Shown here: piece after piece, positions 26,101 through 40,318 of the stretch | How positions within the stretch are numbered: position 1 is the stretch's first letter | Layout of the letters: the number at the start of each line of letters is the position of its first letter | Assembly (NCBI GenBank): GCA_014706295.1 | Contig: JACSVZ010000002.1 | Coordinates: 130,581,431-130,645,430 of the forward strand | Direction: 5' to 3' | DNA length: 64,000 bases | Source: Lycocorax pyrrhopterus obiensis | Lineage: Eukaryota; Chordata; Aves; Passeriformes; Paradisaeidae | The notes under the pieces: model-generated | The model's database searches: none | What the model saw: only the letters and a program-made list of their open reading frames with translations | What the model was told of the DNA's origin: nothing | Position numbers and translations under genes: made by a program

Positions 26101-29100
26101 GCCAAATACCAGCAGCAGAAGGATCATACAAAAACAATGCAGCTTAAAGGACGTTCCACCAAAAACAATTCTTACATGACAATTTGAGATCATGGCTTGA
26201 TTAGCAAAGACAGAGGATGTTTCACAAGCATGTTATCAGTTTTTAGCAAAAAAGCAAAATCACAACTACTACAGTAAAACAGTCCATTTTCTGTGGTCTT
26301 GTTACAGATTAAAAAAGGAAATTTAGAAATAATAAGGATAGATATCACATGCAGAGGAGTGACTGAACAAAACAGTTAGTGGTTTGAATTAAGTTTTAAG
26401 TTTTGTCTGTGGTAGGACATAAATATTTTATCACTACAGGACAGCATATATGCTGCAGTCAATGGGGCATGGGAAATCAGCTGTTAAAACATCACTGCAG
26501 CTTCAGAGGAAGAGACTGAGTCTTGCTCTAGAACCACAATGAAGTCCCCTTTAATTAGCTCCACTATAAATTGCTACTTGCTCATCACAGCAGAGCAATC
26601 AAAGGCAGATGCAAACACTGTTAGCTACATTAACCCTGGCTGGTGCACAATCTACAGCAATCAACATGCTTTTAGCCCTGCTAGATAGGTTAAATTATCT
26701 AGGTTTGAGTGATTTTTTTTATCAGCAAATTCCTTGCTATTTCTAGTGGCCATATCATCCTGTTTTAGGGCAACCTTGAGGATATCTGCATTTTTCCCTC
26801 CTTTAAAACCACCTGAAAACACTCCTCCTTTGAAAAAAACCCACAGAAAATACAGAAGTTTCACTTTTCATCATTAGCAAAAGCAGAAAAGGACTCTGAC
26901 ATCAAATGTGTGAGGTATTCCATAATTTTTAGGTGAATAAAGCATTAAAACTACTGAGCTGGCAAGTGCTCTTGACCTTTGAGCCTCAAACCAAGTGTGA
27001 CAACTACAGCTCTTGTTGAACTCAGATTTGCAGCAGGAACACGTGAAATAGCGTGGATGACACTTACGCAGTCAAATACACTACGACAGAAACACTTAAC
27101 CAGAAAAAAACCTGCTTTTTCTTCCTCCTCCCACCTGAAATACCATTTTGCACCCCCCACTTCTTCTTTCCCAGCTAAAACTAGTACAATTCTTTCGAGT
27201 CAGAGTGTGGTTAAGCAGAGGAAGCTATGCTTGTTTGCATGGAATCTGCTATTTCCTCTCTGCCAAAACACTTGTTTAAAGAAGTCATGTAATATTTCTA
27301 TTAAGCTGTAAATGCAGTTGACAAGGAAATGGCCTACTGGCAGTGCATTACCTTTGTGGCAGTGCCAACCAGCCTACAGCAAAATAGTGCACATGGTAAT
27401 TTCACTGTGCATTCCCAGGCAACAAAATTGTGCCTTACATAAATACCACAGAACTCCAGCAACATCTAGAAAAAGCAATGAAAATTTGCCCAAGCTTTCA
27501 TGCTTGCCTGTATCAATTCTGTGTCACAACTAAAACAAAGCATCTACATATGGCCAAAAGTCCTGTGAAGCTGTATCATATGACACCAGAAAAACTATTG
27601 CAACTTAAATCTGTGTATTTCTTGTTAACCACTGTAACAACTCACTAATAAAAATTAAGAAAAACTGGAGGTATCAAATATACAAAAGAGTACTAACTAC
27701 ATACAAGCCCTTAACCATAACGTAATTTATTAACAAGAACACATGTTGTATGTAATCCAGAATTGTGTTAAATTACTTTGGCCTTTGATAGCATTCACTT
27801 GATTGCAAGAGTTAAACAGGTCCACAAGCAGTCAAACTCAGTGACCTTTGATTTATAAGCAGCTGTTGTCATGCATATAAAAATCCTCTCTGATAATGTA
27901 GTCCTCACCTTTCAATAGCTGGTGCAACTACATACAATGATGTTACTCAGATGTCATTAAGGCATTTCTGTTAGAAATATAACCAAAAATCCCAGCACAA
28001 TCAAATGTATTGAATTCATCATCAATCATTCTTCAAAATATTTTTAGAGTTTATTTCATCTTAACTTAAATTCCCATCAAAATCCAGCTTCAGAGATACT
28101 TATTTTGTTCTCAGCTTTTGCCTGAGTATTTTTAGTTTGAATTGTAATTTTAAAACAGCTAATTACATGGGAAAAAAACAGGGTGCAAGAAAACTATTAA
28201 ACTTCACTTCCAAAATTATGTAATGATTCTAAATGCAAATCACTTGCTAGCTCTAACGGAGCTGCACATTGTCATGAAATTTCAGGAAATATCTCTCCTC
28301 TAAAGAGTACACACAACCAAAAATAAAGAACGTCTCTAAAAAAAAAGCACTAAATACACTTGAACTCAGATGTGCATTGCCTTACAGGAATCGTGTATGA
28401 ACAGTACCTTCTCTTTCTATAGTGGTGCCTTCTTTATATTAAGATCCTGATATATGAGGCACCAGCAAAAGAAAACTGAATAAAATAATCTAGCATGCAT
28501 GACATTTTTGCAGCAAATTGCAAAGATTTTTTGGAAAAAATATGCTTTAAGTAATATAAAGTACCTTATTAATTCAAAACGGGTTTTAAACAATTTAAGA
28601 ATGGAGTGTTTATCGATGTTCAGTGCAATCAGCATAGCTATTCTATAGTTCATTACAAAATAGTAACAGCATGACTAACAGTGTCAAGTTAGCCCTAGGT
28701 AAACATTGTTCCCCATGAACTTCTCCAAGTAATTCCTTCGTAACTGCTACTCCTCATAAAGCGACTAATTCTATTTACATTTTATTTTGCAAAAAGTAAA
28801 CTAATTCAGTAAAAGACCTTAGGAGTCACTAATAAATAAAAGCTGTCAGGTGTTACTAATACTAGCACTGCTCCCATAGGACGGTTCTGAATTCTTCTTT
28901 AGGTCACCTTTATTTCAAAACTGCCTTTCAAAAGAGGACAGACTCTTGGTGATGGAAGTCTGCAAGTGCAGGTACAGTATGGAACAGATTCTATATATTA
29001 ACCCCAAAGCCAATTAAGAGCTTAGTGCTGTAGTTCCCTCTCAAGTGGAGATAAAGGCATTCTGAAACCTTACAGAAACGTGTTAAAACACAGGCAAACT

Positions 29101-29154
29101 GGAGTCAATAGGAAGCAATATGGAAAGTAAAAATTGTTAGTATTAAAATCTCTA

Positions 29155-29863
<709 letters not shown>

Positions 29864-30028
29864 TGTTAACTGGCCAGCCACACCAAAATCAGCTAATTTT
29901 GCATGTCCCTCAGTGTTAAGAAGGATGTTTCCAGCTTTTATATCTCTATGTATTTTTCTCATAAAGTGCAAGTATTCAAGTCCTTTAAGAGTAGATTTCA
30001 AAATAGTTGCAATTTCATCTTCTGTTAG
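29864..30028 (-). CDS. STK3: STK3 coding exon 5 (catalytic loop and DFG)
   Basis: This exon of 165 nt (55 codons, phase 0 at both ends) encodes residues 117-171, from [16 protein letters not shown] to GVAGQLT. It holds the catalytic loop HRDIKAGN (Asp145 as catalytic base, Asn150 for metal binding) and the DFG motif at 163-165. The acceptor follows a long T-rich tract ending in GCAG|CTA at 30029/30028, and the donor is TTAACA|GTAAGT at 29864/29863. The residue after NKTL is Thr; human STK3, as I recall it, has Ile there, while STK4 has Thr. ILKST rather than ILQST still points to STK3. Confidence 0.96.
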
Positions 30029-33000
30029 CTGCAAAAAAACATAAAACCATTTTCAGGTATACACATAAGGTCCATATATTTGACCTATTTAAAACATGAT
30101 CATTCCATAGTGATTATAATAAAGAGCATGACATTTGACTTTTTTTTAGCAGACCAGAAAAACTTCAGTTTTAAAGTTAAAAAAATGAATAAAAAATCAG
30201 TTATTAAATGCCAACTCTAAAGAAAAAAGACGTGGTATAGACAAGCAGGCCAAAATGCTTCTCTTAACTCTAATATACTGCAGAATCATATGCCATCACA
30301 AATTATACAGTAAATTGCAAGTCAACTGGCAACAAGCTGACAGGCATTTCATTACAGACGAAAACACAACACAGTAAAAAACTGAGACATATTTTCTTTT
30401 ATTTGCTTCATAAAAAACACAAACTCTTAAGTAAGTCATCAGTTAGCAGCTGTTTATCCTCACTGCTTTATATCAACACAATAGGACACATAAGCTCCTG
30501 AACAAGTGTTATCAGAGAAACAGCAAGAGTCTCTTTTCCAGGTACCAGACCCCCTTGAGAACTCTTCTCAGATTTTCATCAGCATTTGTTCTCAAATAAA
30601 AGCAAAAACACACTCATGTAATTCATTCCATGTGATGCAATTTCTCAAGGAAATACAAAGAAATTATACAACTGAAATGCCAGTTAATTACAGTACACTG
30701 ATGCTTTAATACAAGAACTAAACAAATGAACTTGACACATTCTTAGAAATGCAAGAAATGGCAAAATTGAAGATGAATACTCCAATTTGGCTACAATGCT
30801 GGGTTTTCCCCCTTTCTCTACTATTCCAATCCTACACAGAAATTAAATTAAGGAATGGCAATTCCTTCCAGTTTCAGTTCTGAAAGTGTTGGTAGACATC
30901 CACACCTCCCTCCAAAAAACAACCACGATCAAAATCCCGTAAGAAACAAAAAACCCGCTCACGATCACTCTAAGCCAAAAGAGCAAATCAACAAAAAGGA
31001 AAAAAAAATATTAGTCAGCAAGATTATCTGCACTTGAGCTGCTCACAACAAGTTTTATTTATTTAACAAACAGAACCACTTCCCCATTGCAGCTTCTATC
31101 CAGTCTCATAAAGCCTGGGTGTGGAGCCCAAGAGCACAGTTACACACACATTGGCCTTTCCCTGCAACCTACAGCAGTAATTCGCACTCTGTGTCAGCCC
31201 TTCCACTGAACAACTGTAACAGACAAACCCTAGTTAAAAACAAAACTGTCTGCCAAATTATTTTTCCAACAACACAGTTCCTGGATTCAACTCATGACAT
31301 AGTGAAGAAGGACAAAGCAAAGTAGCTGCTGCTCAAATTGGCATTGCTTTCAAAAAAGTGCATGTGTTGATATACCCAACGAGTTCCAGAGACTTTTACA
31401 AACCTTTTCCTATGCAAGCAGAGGATGAATCTGATGGTGGTATTAGCCCCAAGCCAAGCAGTTACTGCCTCTGCTGTGCATTATGCATTCCATGCCCACC
31501 ATTTATCTCTGAGATCTTTCAGTGTTTCTATGCAGCAGCACACTGCTCAAAGCCTTTATTTGTGCTACTTTATGCTGACTGCTATGCTGCTTCAAAGGAC
31601 TGTATGCCAGAAGAACTGCAAACCCTGTTATACACAGTTCAAATAAGACAACTTTCCTGGCATTGTGCCATGGAATCCACCTGATCTGGAGTCAAGCAAG
31701 AAGGGACATTAAATCAACTGTACAATAAACTGAAGTATGGTCAAAAGGATATTTGGAGAAAGAGACAATCCTCATTACGTGAGCTAAAAATTCTATGGTG
31801 AATCACTGAAACTGTGATTATCTGCAGGCTCACACTACAGGCAATTTAAACTCTGGCTATTAACAAACACTGTATCATGAATGGTTTAAGACCTGCTCAG
31901 TTTAACACTTTCTGCCCAAGCTTTGCCAAATCCACCCAATTTCCAAAACAATACAATGTCCTGAATCTCCAAAGACTTCCATGCAGTTAATCCTGAACAT
32001 GCAACAGAAAATGATCCTGAGCACTGACAAATGTGTAGCAAGACAAGCATACGACTTACTGCCCACTTTCATCTAGAAACAAGTATTATGAAAAATGGTG
32101 CTTAGAGGACACAGCAGAGATCTCTCTTCAGTATGCTGTGTTTCCTAAGGAGGTAAATCCCTAGCTTTAGTTCTTGAAAAATTACCCACATGGAGACCTT
32201 TGGATCATCAGCTCTTAGACGGAGAAGTGGTTTTGTAGCTGCATGGCAAAATCTGGCTCTCAAAAGGAGAGGCTAACAGAACACTGGAACCAAAAGTTAG
32301 CAAAGAAGCTATGGAGCAAGAATACAGCAAACCAGAAGAGAGTTCTGGAGTATTGCAGCCTGATGCCCGATCTGGGGACCTTCAGCAAAGCAAAGCTCTA
32401 GCACAGCTAAATGCTACAGAAGAACCAAGCATTTACACAGAGTGTAAATCCAAATACACAGAGTGGTCAGAAAAGCCCATGGGAGTGAGTATCACCTCTA
32501 AGAAGTAGGCAGAAGGCATGAGTCATGTTTATCACAAACAGCAGCTACAGGGAAGCACAGGAAAAAAGAAGGGAGAACAGATTTACGCTGTTCCAAGACA
32601 CATCAATCGCAATTCCAGACGTCCTAGATTCATCCACCTGTGCTCCATATAATCATCATCTATATAACATGATGCAGTCACTAAAATTACTCCTGCTTAT
32701 ATTATTGCTAAACATGGCCAAGTATGTGCACAATAATACTCAGACAAAATGTTTAGCTTTAATACCTAATAATATTTAGAAGGATGCAATGAATTTCCAG
32801 CCTTACTCAAGAAGCCAAGAAAGTACACTCACCTTCCCTAGACAAAATTACCCTTTCAGAAAATAATGCACTGCCATATTGAACTTTACCATGCAACGAT
32901 CACAAAAAAGTATTTTAGGAAGTATTTCAAAATCATTAATTTCATTATTTTTGTGCAATTTATGGGTTTTTGCAGAACCCATAGCATCTACGCATAAAAG

Positions 33001-33214
33001 TGAAAGCACATAAACACAATGTTCTCCACACGTACACTTCTAAACCCAGAAACATTACGTAACTATGCAGTATAGCAGCTGAGCCATACATACACCATTT
33101 CCTCCCTTATTGGGTGCACTAAGCATTGTAAAAACAGTTCCACTTATGTTGTTCCTGTAGACCAGGACCATCTTGTGCAGATGGTTTTGGACACGTTAAT
33201 GGTATTTAAGTATT

Positions 33215-33826
33215 TTGAACACTGCCTGCCAAAAAGCAAATGGTATCCTGGGCTGCATTAGACAAAGTTGCCAGGGGGTGCAGGGAGGTGAGTGATCCTT
33301 CCCTTCTGCTCCACATTGCAGAGGCCACACCTGGAGTGCTGGGTCCACTTCTGGGCTCCTCAGTACAAGAGACATGGACACACCAGAGAGAGTCCAACAA
33401 AGGACCACAAAGATGATCAAGGGACTGGAACATCTCTCCCATGAGGACAGGCTGAGAGAGCTGGGACTGCTCAACCTGGAGAAGATAAAGCTCATGGGGA
33501 ATGTTTTTAACGTATGCAAATAACTGAAGGGAAGGTGCAAAGAAGATGAAGTCAGGCTCTTTTCAGTGGTGCCCAGTGACAGGAGCAGAGGCAATGGGCA
33601 CACTCTGAAACACAGGAGGTTCCCTCTGAACAGCAGGAAACTTTTTACTGTGAGCATGACTAAGCACTGGAACAGGTTACCCAGGGAGGTTGTGGAGTCT
33701 TCCTCCTCGGAGACCGTGCAGACATGGCCCTGTGCAGCCAACTCTAGACGGCCCTTCTTTAGCAGGCTGGCTGGGCCAGATGACCTCCAGAGGTCCTTTC
33801 CAACATCAACCATTCAATGATTCAGT
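33215..33826 (+). mobile_element. CR1 LINE, 5'-truncated copy
   Basis: This copy covers the C-terminal part of CR1 ORF2 and the 3' end. Coding traces include [17 protein letters not shown] and [13 protein letters not shown] (frame at 33566-33820) and, before that, the 'CTCAACCTGGAGAAG' block. It ends with CCTTTCCAACATCAACC and the short ATTCAATGATTCA tail typical of CR1 3' termini. The 205-codon minus-strand open frame at 33196-33813 is the antisense of this repeat. The element is antisense to STK3 in intron 4. Confidence 0.88.
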
Positions 33827-34020
33827 ATTAGTACAATTTACAACTCCATACAACAACATTAGGTGCATTTTACACCAATTTGAATATATCATGGGTGGTT
33901 TGTTTTAGCTAACTTGTCTACATTTAAAGTTTGAATATCACCCCAAAATAAAAGAATTCCAAAATGTATCGCTACTAAGGAATAGTAAGTTAGTTAACTG
34001 TCTGAACAAAAGGCAAGTAT

Positions 34021-35439
34021 GTGCTCCTAAGGAGGTAACATCATTAGCTTCAGTTCTTGAAAAATTACTGGCTGAGGTCCCTGCTGACTGAAAGCCAGGC
34101 AGTGTTACTCCAATTTACAAAAAGGGCATGAGGGAAGACCCAGGAATCTACATATCTGTTAGTCTAATCCCAGTTTCTGCAAAACTAATGGAGAGCATCA
34201 TACTAGGTACTACTGAAAGGCTTTGAAAGAACAATGAAATCACCAGGCACTGTCAACATGGGTTCACAGAGGGAAAGTCCTGTTTAATTTGATACCCTTC
34301 TATGATAAGGCAGTGAACGAAAAGTAAGTGGTGGATACTGGTTTTTACTTAAGTAAGGTTTATGATACTGTTACAGCATTCTTCTGCAAGATGAGCATAT
34401 ACATAGTGAGCTGGAGGCTGAAGGGCAGGGTTCAAAGGGTTGTAGTGAATGGGGCTACACCTGGCTGGTGACCTGTCACCAGTGATGTACCCTCAATTCT
34501 AAGGCCAGTTCCATTTACTATTTTTATCAATGATCTGGATGCAGGAATTGAATGCACCATTAGCAAAGTTCGCTGAGGATACCAAAGTGGGAGATGCTGT
34601 TTGAACAAAAAGCCTTGCAGAGGGATTTGGATAGAATGGAGCACTGGGCAATGATTAACAGGATGAAACTGAACAAGTCTGAATGATGGATTCTACGCCT
34701 GGGATGGAGTAATGCAGGGACAAGCATAAATTGGGAGAGAAATGGTTCGAGAGCAGCCCTGCAGGAAGGGATCTGGGTGTGCTGGTCAGCAGCAGGCTCA
34801 GTAGGAGTCAGCAGTGTGCCCTGACAGCCCAGAGGACAAGCCCCTTCCTGGGGTGCATCAAACTCAGCATCACCAGCCGGTCACAGAGGTGGCTGTCCTG
34901 CTGTACAGCCTTGGTGCGGCCTCACCTTGAACTCTGGGTGCTGCTCTGGGCCCCACAGCTGAAGAATGAGGGTAAAGGATGTGAATGTGTCCAGAGGAGC
35001 ACAACAAAGGTGGTGAAAGGGGTGGAGGCAATGTCCTTTTTGAAGGGACTGAGGACTTTGGACTTGTTTTACTTGGAGAAAAGGAGGCTGAGGGGTGACC
35101 TCACAGCTCTCTACAGCTTCCTGAGGAGGGGACAAGGAGAGGGAGATGCTGAGCTCTTTCCCCTGGTATTCAGGGATAGGACACATGGGAACGTTTCAAA
35201 GCTGCACCAGGGGAGGTATAAACTGGACATTAGGAAGCATTTCTTTACTGAGGGTGGTCAAACACTGGAACAGGCTTCTTACAGGAGGTGGATGCCCCAA
35301 GCCTGTCACTGTGTAAAAGGCATCTGGACAAAGCCCCTAACAACATGCTTTTGGTCAGCCCTGAACTGATCAGGCAGTAGTACCAGATAATCATTGTAGG
35401 ACCCTTCTAACTGAAATATTGTTTTCTGTTCTATTCTGG
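34021..35439 (+). mobile_element. CR1 LINE, longer truncated copy with RT remnant
   Basis: This copy of about 1.4 kb starts within the reverse-transcriptase region of ORF2 and reaches the 3' end. Early blocks read like SVTPIYKKGMREDPG; the catalytic FADD motif appears as FAED near 34569, so the first Asp is lost. From 34731 to 35369 a 212-codon frame remains open, with ESSPAGRDLGVLVSSRLS, ALVRPHLELW and LEKRRLRGDLTALYS, the conserved C-terminal part of CR1 ORF2. The tail ends GTTTTCTGTTCTATTCT, consistent with the CR1 3' microsatellite. Stops upstream of 34731 show it is dead. It lies about 200 bp after another CR1 copy in the same orientation. Confidence 0.9.
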
Positions 35440-38400
35440 TTTTCTCCCTGTGACAAGCATAGCGGTTAACCCCATCTGGATTTTACAATGTATTCCATCA
35501 TTCTAAACTTGTATAAAAAAAGACATACAGACATATTCCTGAATACAGATTACCTAAATGCATCAACACCTTATGTCTTCATATTTACAAGATATGAAAA
35601 AAACTGTTTTATTGGGAAATACTGAATTTATTTTTAAACATGACAAAAAATAACATAGTTCTTTTTTACATCATAGAGACTAGCTGACACACAAACTAAT
35701 GCAAACCTGATGGAATCTGGGGAAATATATGGAGGCAGATACACTTTTTTAGCCTACCAATTGTTGGAAGCAACAAGGGACCAAAGTACATAAAAACAGA
35801 TCCAAAGCTCCTACAACTATTCATTTATTCACAAAACCACAAATAAACTCTTAAAATCCACATCAAAATGCTTCCTAATTACGTACCCTCCCTTCTTTAC
35901 TCTAAATCAGAATCTATCCTCATAAGCATGGTTAAAATTCGCTATATAGGTAGTGTAGTGTCTGTGTCCCTACAAGTGACTTTCGACATACAAACAGCTA
36001 AGTACAGAACCAGACCATTACATGCTTTGTCACAGCACACAACTTCCCATCTACTCAATGCCCAGTACTGTCCAGTTCTAGAAATAGTTGGATATTGACA
36101 TACAAGCAATGCCATTGATAATCACCACAAAGAACAATTAAAAGAAACAAAACTATTTAATATTAATATAAAATTATGTCCCAGTCAATGTTGCTATCCT
36201 GATCTAGATGTATGGTTCTTATACAATACTATTCCTGATCAATCTGTATGGGCAGTATCTTTCCTGTAAAAGAGTTGGTCTATTTTATTCTGAGCTTTTA
36301 AATGCACAGCATCCTTCTTCCATCAGCACAGCTCTATACCTTGCACCTTAGTATAATTTCACAGTCATAATTTTTCTGTTTTGTTTCTGATTTCCATTAA
36401 TGTCAAGCTCCTCACTTAAAACCTTGTGGAACACTAATCTGTTTGGTATCTTTGGCTAGTTCTAATCCTGTATGCTGTCCTTTTGACGGGTTGGTGCTAC
36501 CCTCTAAATATGATTCAGCCATAGAGCAGTTTCTAATCCTTCACCATCAAAACCACATGCAGATTATATATTAAAAAGAACGTGAATGATAAAGGTGAAC
36601 AACTCTACAGCCTACATAAAATACATCAGACACAAAGCCAATCTTTAAAATCAAAATCTGGAGCAAAGCAGCAAATTCCAGTGTTCCACATCTATTAGGA
36701 GACCAGCTAATTCACATCTAACTGGCTATGAATGCCACACACATGGGGGACTGAGGGGTGCATTTATCCAGTTCATCACACATTACCTAATCCATGCAGC
36801 TGTTGGGACAACTCATCTACAGGTTCTCTGCACACAGCCATTCTCCTTCCTGAGGCCTCTCTAAAGGGGTCTGGGTCAGCTGAATTGTTTTAACCGCCTA
36901 AGTCCATTCCCAGCTGCTCTTTTTACACTAATACATGCACATTAAGGCTGATGCTTTCAGGAAATATCAGATTACTGCATCTAAACACTGATTAGGTTAA
37001 GCACATCGGGTAGGTCCACTCTCATGGCAAATAAAGGAGCCATTCTTCCACCAGAAGCTATGAAGCTCAACCATTACATCCTATCAGAATCACATACCTC
37101 TCCTATACTTCATTTACATGAAGACAAGACTGGACTAACAAAAAACCTGACGTGCAGGAGAGATGGGCAAATAAGCAGGGGAGAAGAATGACAGTTACCA
37201 CAATACCCTTTCCATTCGTAATATTTCACATCTAAGTTAGGAATTAAGGCAGAAATCTTCAGAGAGAAAAAGAGTGGTTACAGATACAGTTCTAGCCTGA
37301 AGCCAATCTTAGATTCTAGTTCCCACTACCTGTTACAAACTACACTGTCCTGAAATTGCTTTCCTTGAGCCTCCCTTTCAGGGCAACTACACTTCAGACT
37401 TCTTTTTTAAAGCAGATCTGTAGGCTATGTGTGAAGAGAGTGCTCTTCAAACAAAATCACAGCCTTTGTCTTGGAGTAAAGTACCAGATCACGACATTAC
37501 TTATGACAACAAGGTTTGGTTTAAGACTTTCAGATAATCTCTACTTAATCCTATAACTAAGGAGACACCTCAATATTACAGTAATGGACAGAGTAAGAAC
37601 TCATTACCATAAGAGAATTACCAGTGTTACTAGAGTACAACAACTTAAGCATAGGATCACAAGGGAGGCGGCATGAGTTGTTCTTACTGAGCCCAAGTCA
37701 TGCTGCACATAAAATAATACAGAAAATATGCTGCAATAAACATAACAACAAATATTCACCATACAGGTGATGATCAGTGTTGGTATTTTTTAAGATTTGT
37801 TTTTCACTACATAATCCCAGTAACATAACTTTCATAATATTTCTTGAATATAATATGCAAGAGATCTCATCTTCTCTTTTCCTTAAATTAGCATTTTTGT
37901 AATGGATAATTAAAGATAGTGCTAACACATCAGTCTTTTATCTGTAGTTTGAAAATTACTATAGCCTAGCAGCAACACAAAATTATCTAAAACATATCTA
38001 GCGGCTCATATGAAAAACTATTTCAGGAAATCTCAGGTGCCGCCCATGCTCAACATTAGCTAACATTAATACATAGGCACAGGGAGATCAAAAACTTATC
38101 AGAATATGGAAGTCAGACTCCTCAGCCCTTCATTACCATGTTCCAGATTCCTGTAAGATATCTATGAAGTACTGAACCAGATGTTGAGCACAACCTTAGA
38201 AGTAATGCAGAAAAGTACAGAACCTCTTTAGCACTGTAGTAAGTGCAGATTTTAACTATGATTCAGTAGCACATACATTGGCACGTCTACACACACAGCT
38301 GTCATCAGCACCAATGTAGTTACTTCGGTTTTTCAAAGTCCTCTTCGGACAAGAATAAGGTTAAGAACTGTGAATAAGGTCAAGAACTTCCCTGGAAGCC

Positions 38401-38569
38401 CTTACCACAGGTCCGCTAAAACAATACAACTGTATGCCTTTCTAATAGGAAGCACTTATCTGACTTGTCACTGTTTAAAACCAACTTCACCATTGTATAG
38501 AACACATCTGCAAATAGATCACTCGGCTCACAAACTACACACCTGTTCATACCATCCCCACTGGTTCCG

Positions 38570-40318
38570 ACAGCATCACCAAGAGAGACCTTGGACAATC
38601 TTATAAGTGAACAAAGAGCTGGTTGAGCATAAAGGGCAACCTCCTCAAAGTATGAAAACAGTTCTTCCTGACATGCAAGGTAAGTAAACACAGCAGGAAC
38701 CCATCTTGAATGAACTAAGAACTCCTAACTGAGCTAAAGTGCAAAAAATAAGGCATACAAAGAGCAGGAACAGATTACTAAAGATAAATAAAGGAGCACT
38801 GCCTGGATAATAAAGGAGTTAAATTAAAAAGGCCAAGAATAGGGCGGACTTGAATCTGGACAGCAAAACAGAGGACAGAAAGAAGATCGTATTGGTCTAT
38901 ATGCAGAGAAAAAGGGGAAAGGAGAAAGGAAACATAAGAAAGACTCTGTGTTGAGTGTTCAATCTATTGACAAACTATGCAGAAATCTCCCAAATATGTT
39001 CCTTGCATCAGTCTTTAGTAGGGTTTCTCTGGCTCTCAGTTGTCTCTGCCTAGTAGCAAAATGGAACAAGTTAGGAATTACTCCAGTAAAGCGGACAAAT
39101 ACAAGTCCATGGGAGCAGATAAGACACATCCAAAGGTGCCAAGGAGCTGGCTAATGTCAACTCAAGACTACTTCTCATCAACTTTAAAAGGTTACAGCAA
39201 TCAGGGTGTCCCTTACAACACCATCATCTTCAAAATGGGCAAGGACCTGAGGAACTACAGGCTGACCAGCTCATCTTCAGGCCCCAAGATATGATGGGGT
39301 GAATCCACAGAGAAGCTAATTTTTAGACACACAAAGGATAAAAAGGTGACTGGAAACAGGCAGCATAAGCTGACCAGAAGGAAATCATGCTAAATTAACC
39401 TGGTCACTTTCCTATGAGGATGAAGAGAAAGATAAGGATGTCATTTTGTTTGACTTTACAAAGGCTGTTGGCAGTCTCCAATATATGTTTTTAGCTAAAA
39501 ATCTGGGGACTCATAGAGAAGATGTAGAAGAACAACCAGCTGGACTGCCAGGCTCAATAGTGGTTCATAATGTAACCAAGAGCCAGATAGAAGCAATGTT
39601 CTCAGAGACCAATTATAGGGTGAATACTCCCAACATCTTGATCAACAACCCAAACAACGAGCAAGAACACACCCCATCATGGTTTGTGGATGACATGAAA
39701 CAGGGTGGAAACAGTCAATACACTAAAAGACAGGGCAGGGCTGCCATGTAGTGGGATCTCAACAAGCTGGAAAAATGAGCTTGACAATGAATCTAGTAGA
39801 TCAACAAAGTCAACAGAGTCCCACACCAGGAGAGAAGAACACCATTCCATGACCAGTATGGACTGACAATCAATGTGGCAGTGAGCACTCCTGCAGGAAA
39901 GGCTCTGGGTAGCTCCAGAAGACAAGCTGAACATCAGTCAGCAACATCAGCAATACACCCTCACCATATACTGGCCTTCATTAGAAAAACACAGTCAGGT
40001 CAAGTAAATATTCCCCCTTATTTAGCTCTTGTGAAGCCAAATCTGGAACACTGTGCCCAGTTCCAGGCTGCTACAAAAGACAGGCTGATGAATTGGAGAA
40101 TCCAGCTAGAACTGGACTAGAGGGCCTAGAACAAACCAGAACAATCCTCACTGAACATAGAAGAATAAGTTTCACAGAGCTGGAGCAAGAGACTGTTGAC
40201 TCTCCCACTTTCCAGATTGTTAACACTGATCTGAACAAGGTCCTAAACACTAACTGGACTTCCTTCCTTGGAACAGTAGATTCACCTAGCTGACTTCCAG
40301 AAGTCCCTTTCAAATTAA
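38570..40318 (+). mobile_element. Old CR1 LINE copy spanning the EN/RT junction to the 3' end
   Basis: This is the longest CR1 remnant here, about 1.75 kb. It begins near the end of the endonuclease region (GGTAAGTAAACACAGCAGGA block at 38680-38700 and the 'ELLTELKxKK' region at 38727-38752). It continues through KYKSMGADKTHPKVPRS (39096-39150), IFKMGKDLRNYRLTS, DVILFDFTKAVGSL and the RT site FVDDMK near 39685, which keeps both aspartates. It finishes at ALVKPNLEHCAQFQA and CCAGAAGTCCCTTTCAAATT near 40290-40315. Many frameshifts and stops show it is inactive. The open frames at 38948-39294, 39446-39751, 39875-40120 and 40093-40293 are pieces of it, and the minus-strand frames are antisense. 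Confidence 0.8.

Noticed and set aside
33196..33813. Minus-strand open frame of 205 codons
   Set aside because: It is the antisense of a CR1 copy on the plus strand and has no family of its own.
38370..38606. 78-codon plus-strand frame with a 91-codon frame opposite
   Set aside because: No recognisable family; its right part runs into the CR1 remnant starting near 38570.
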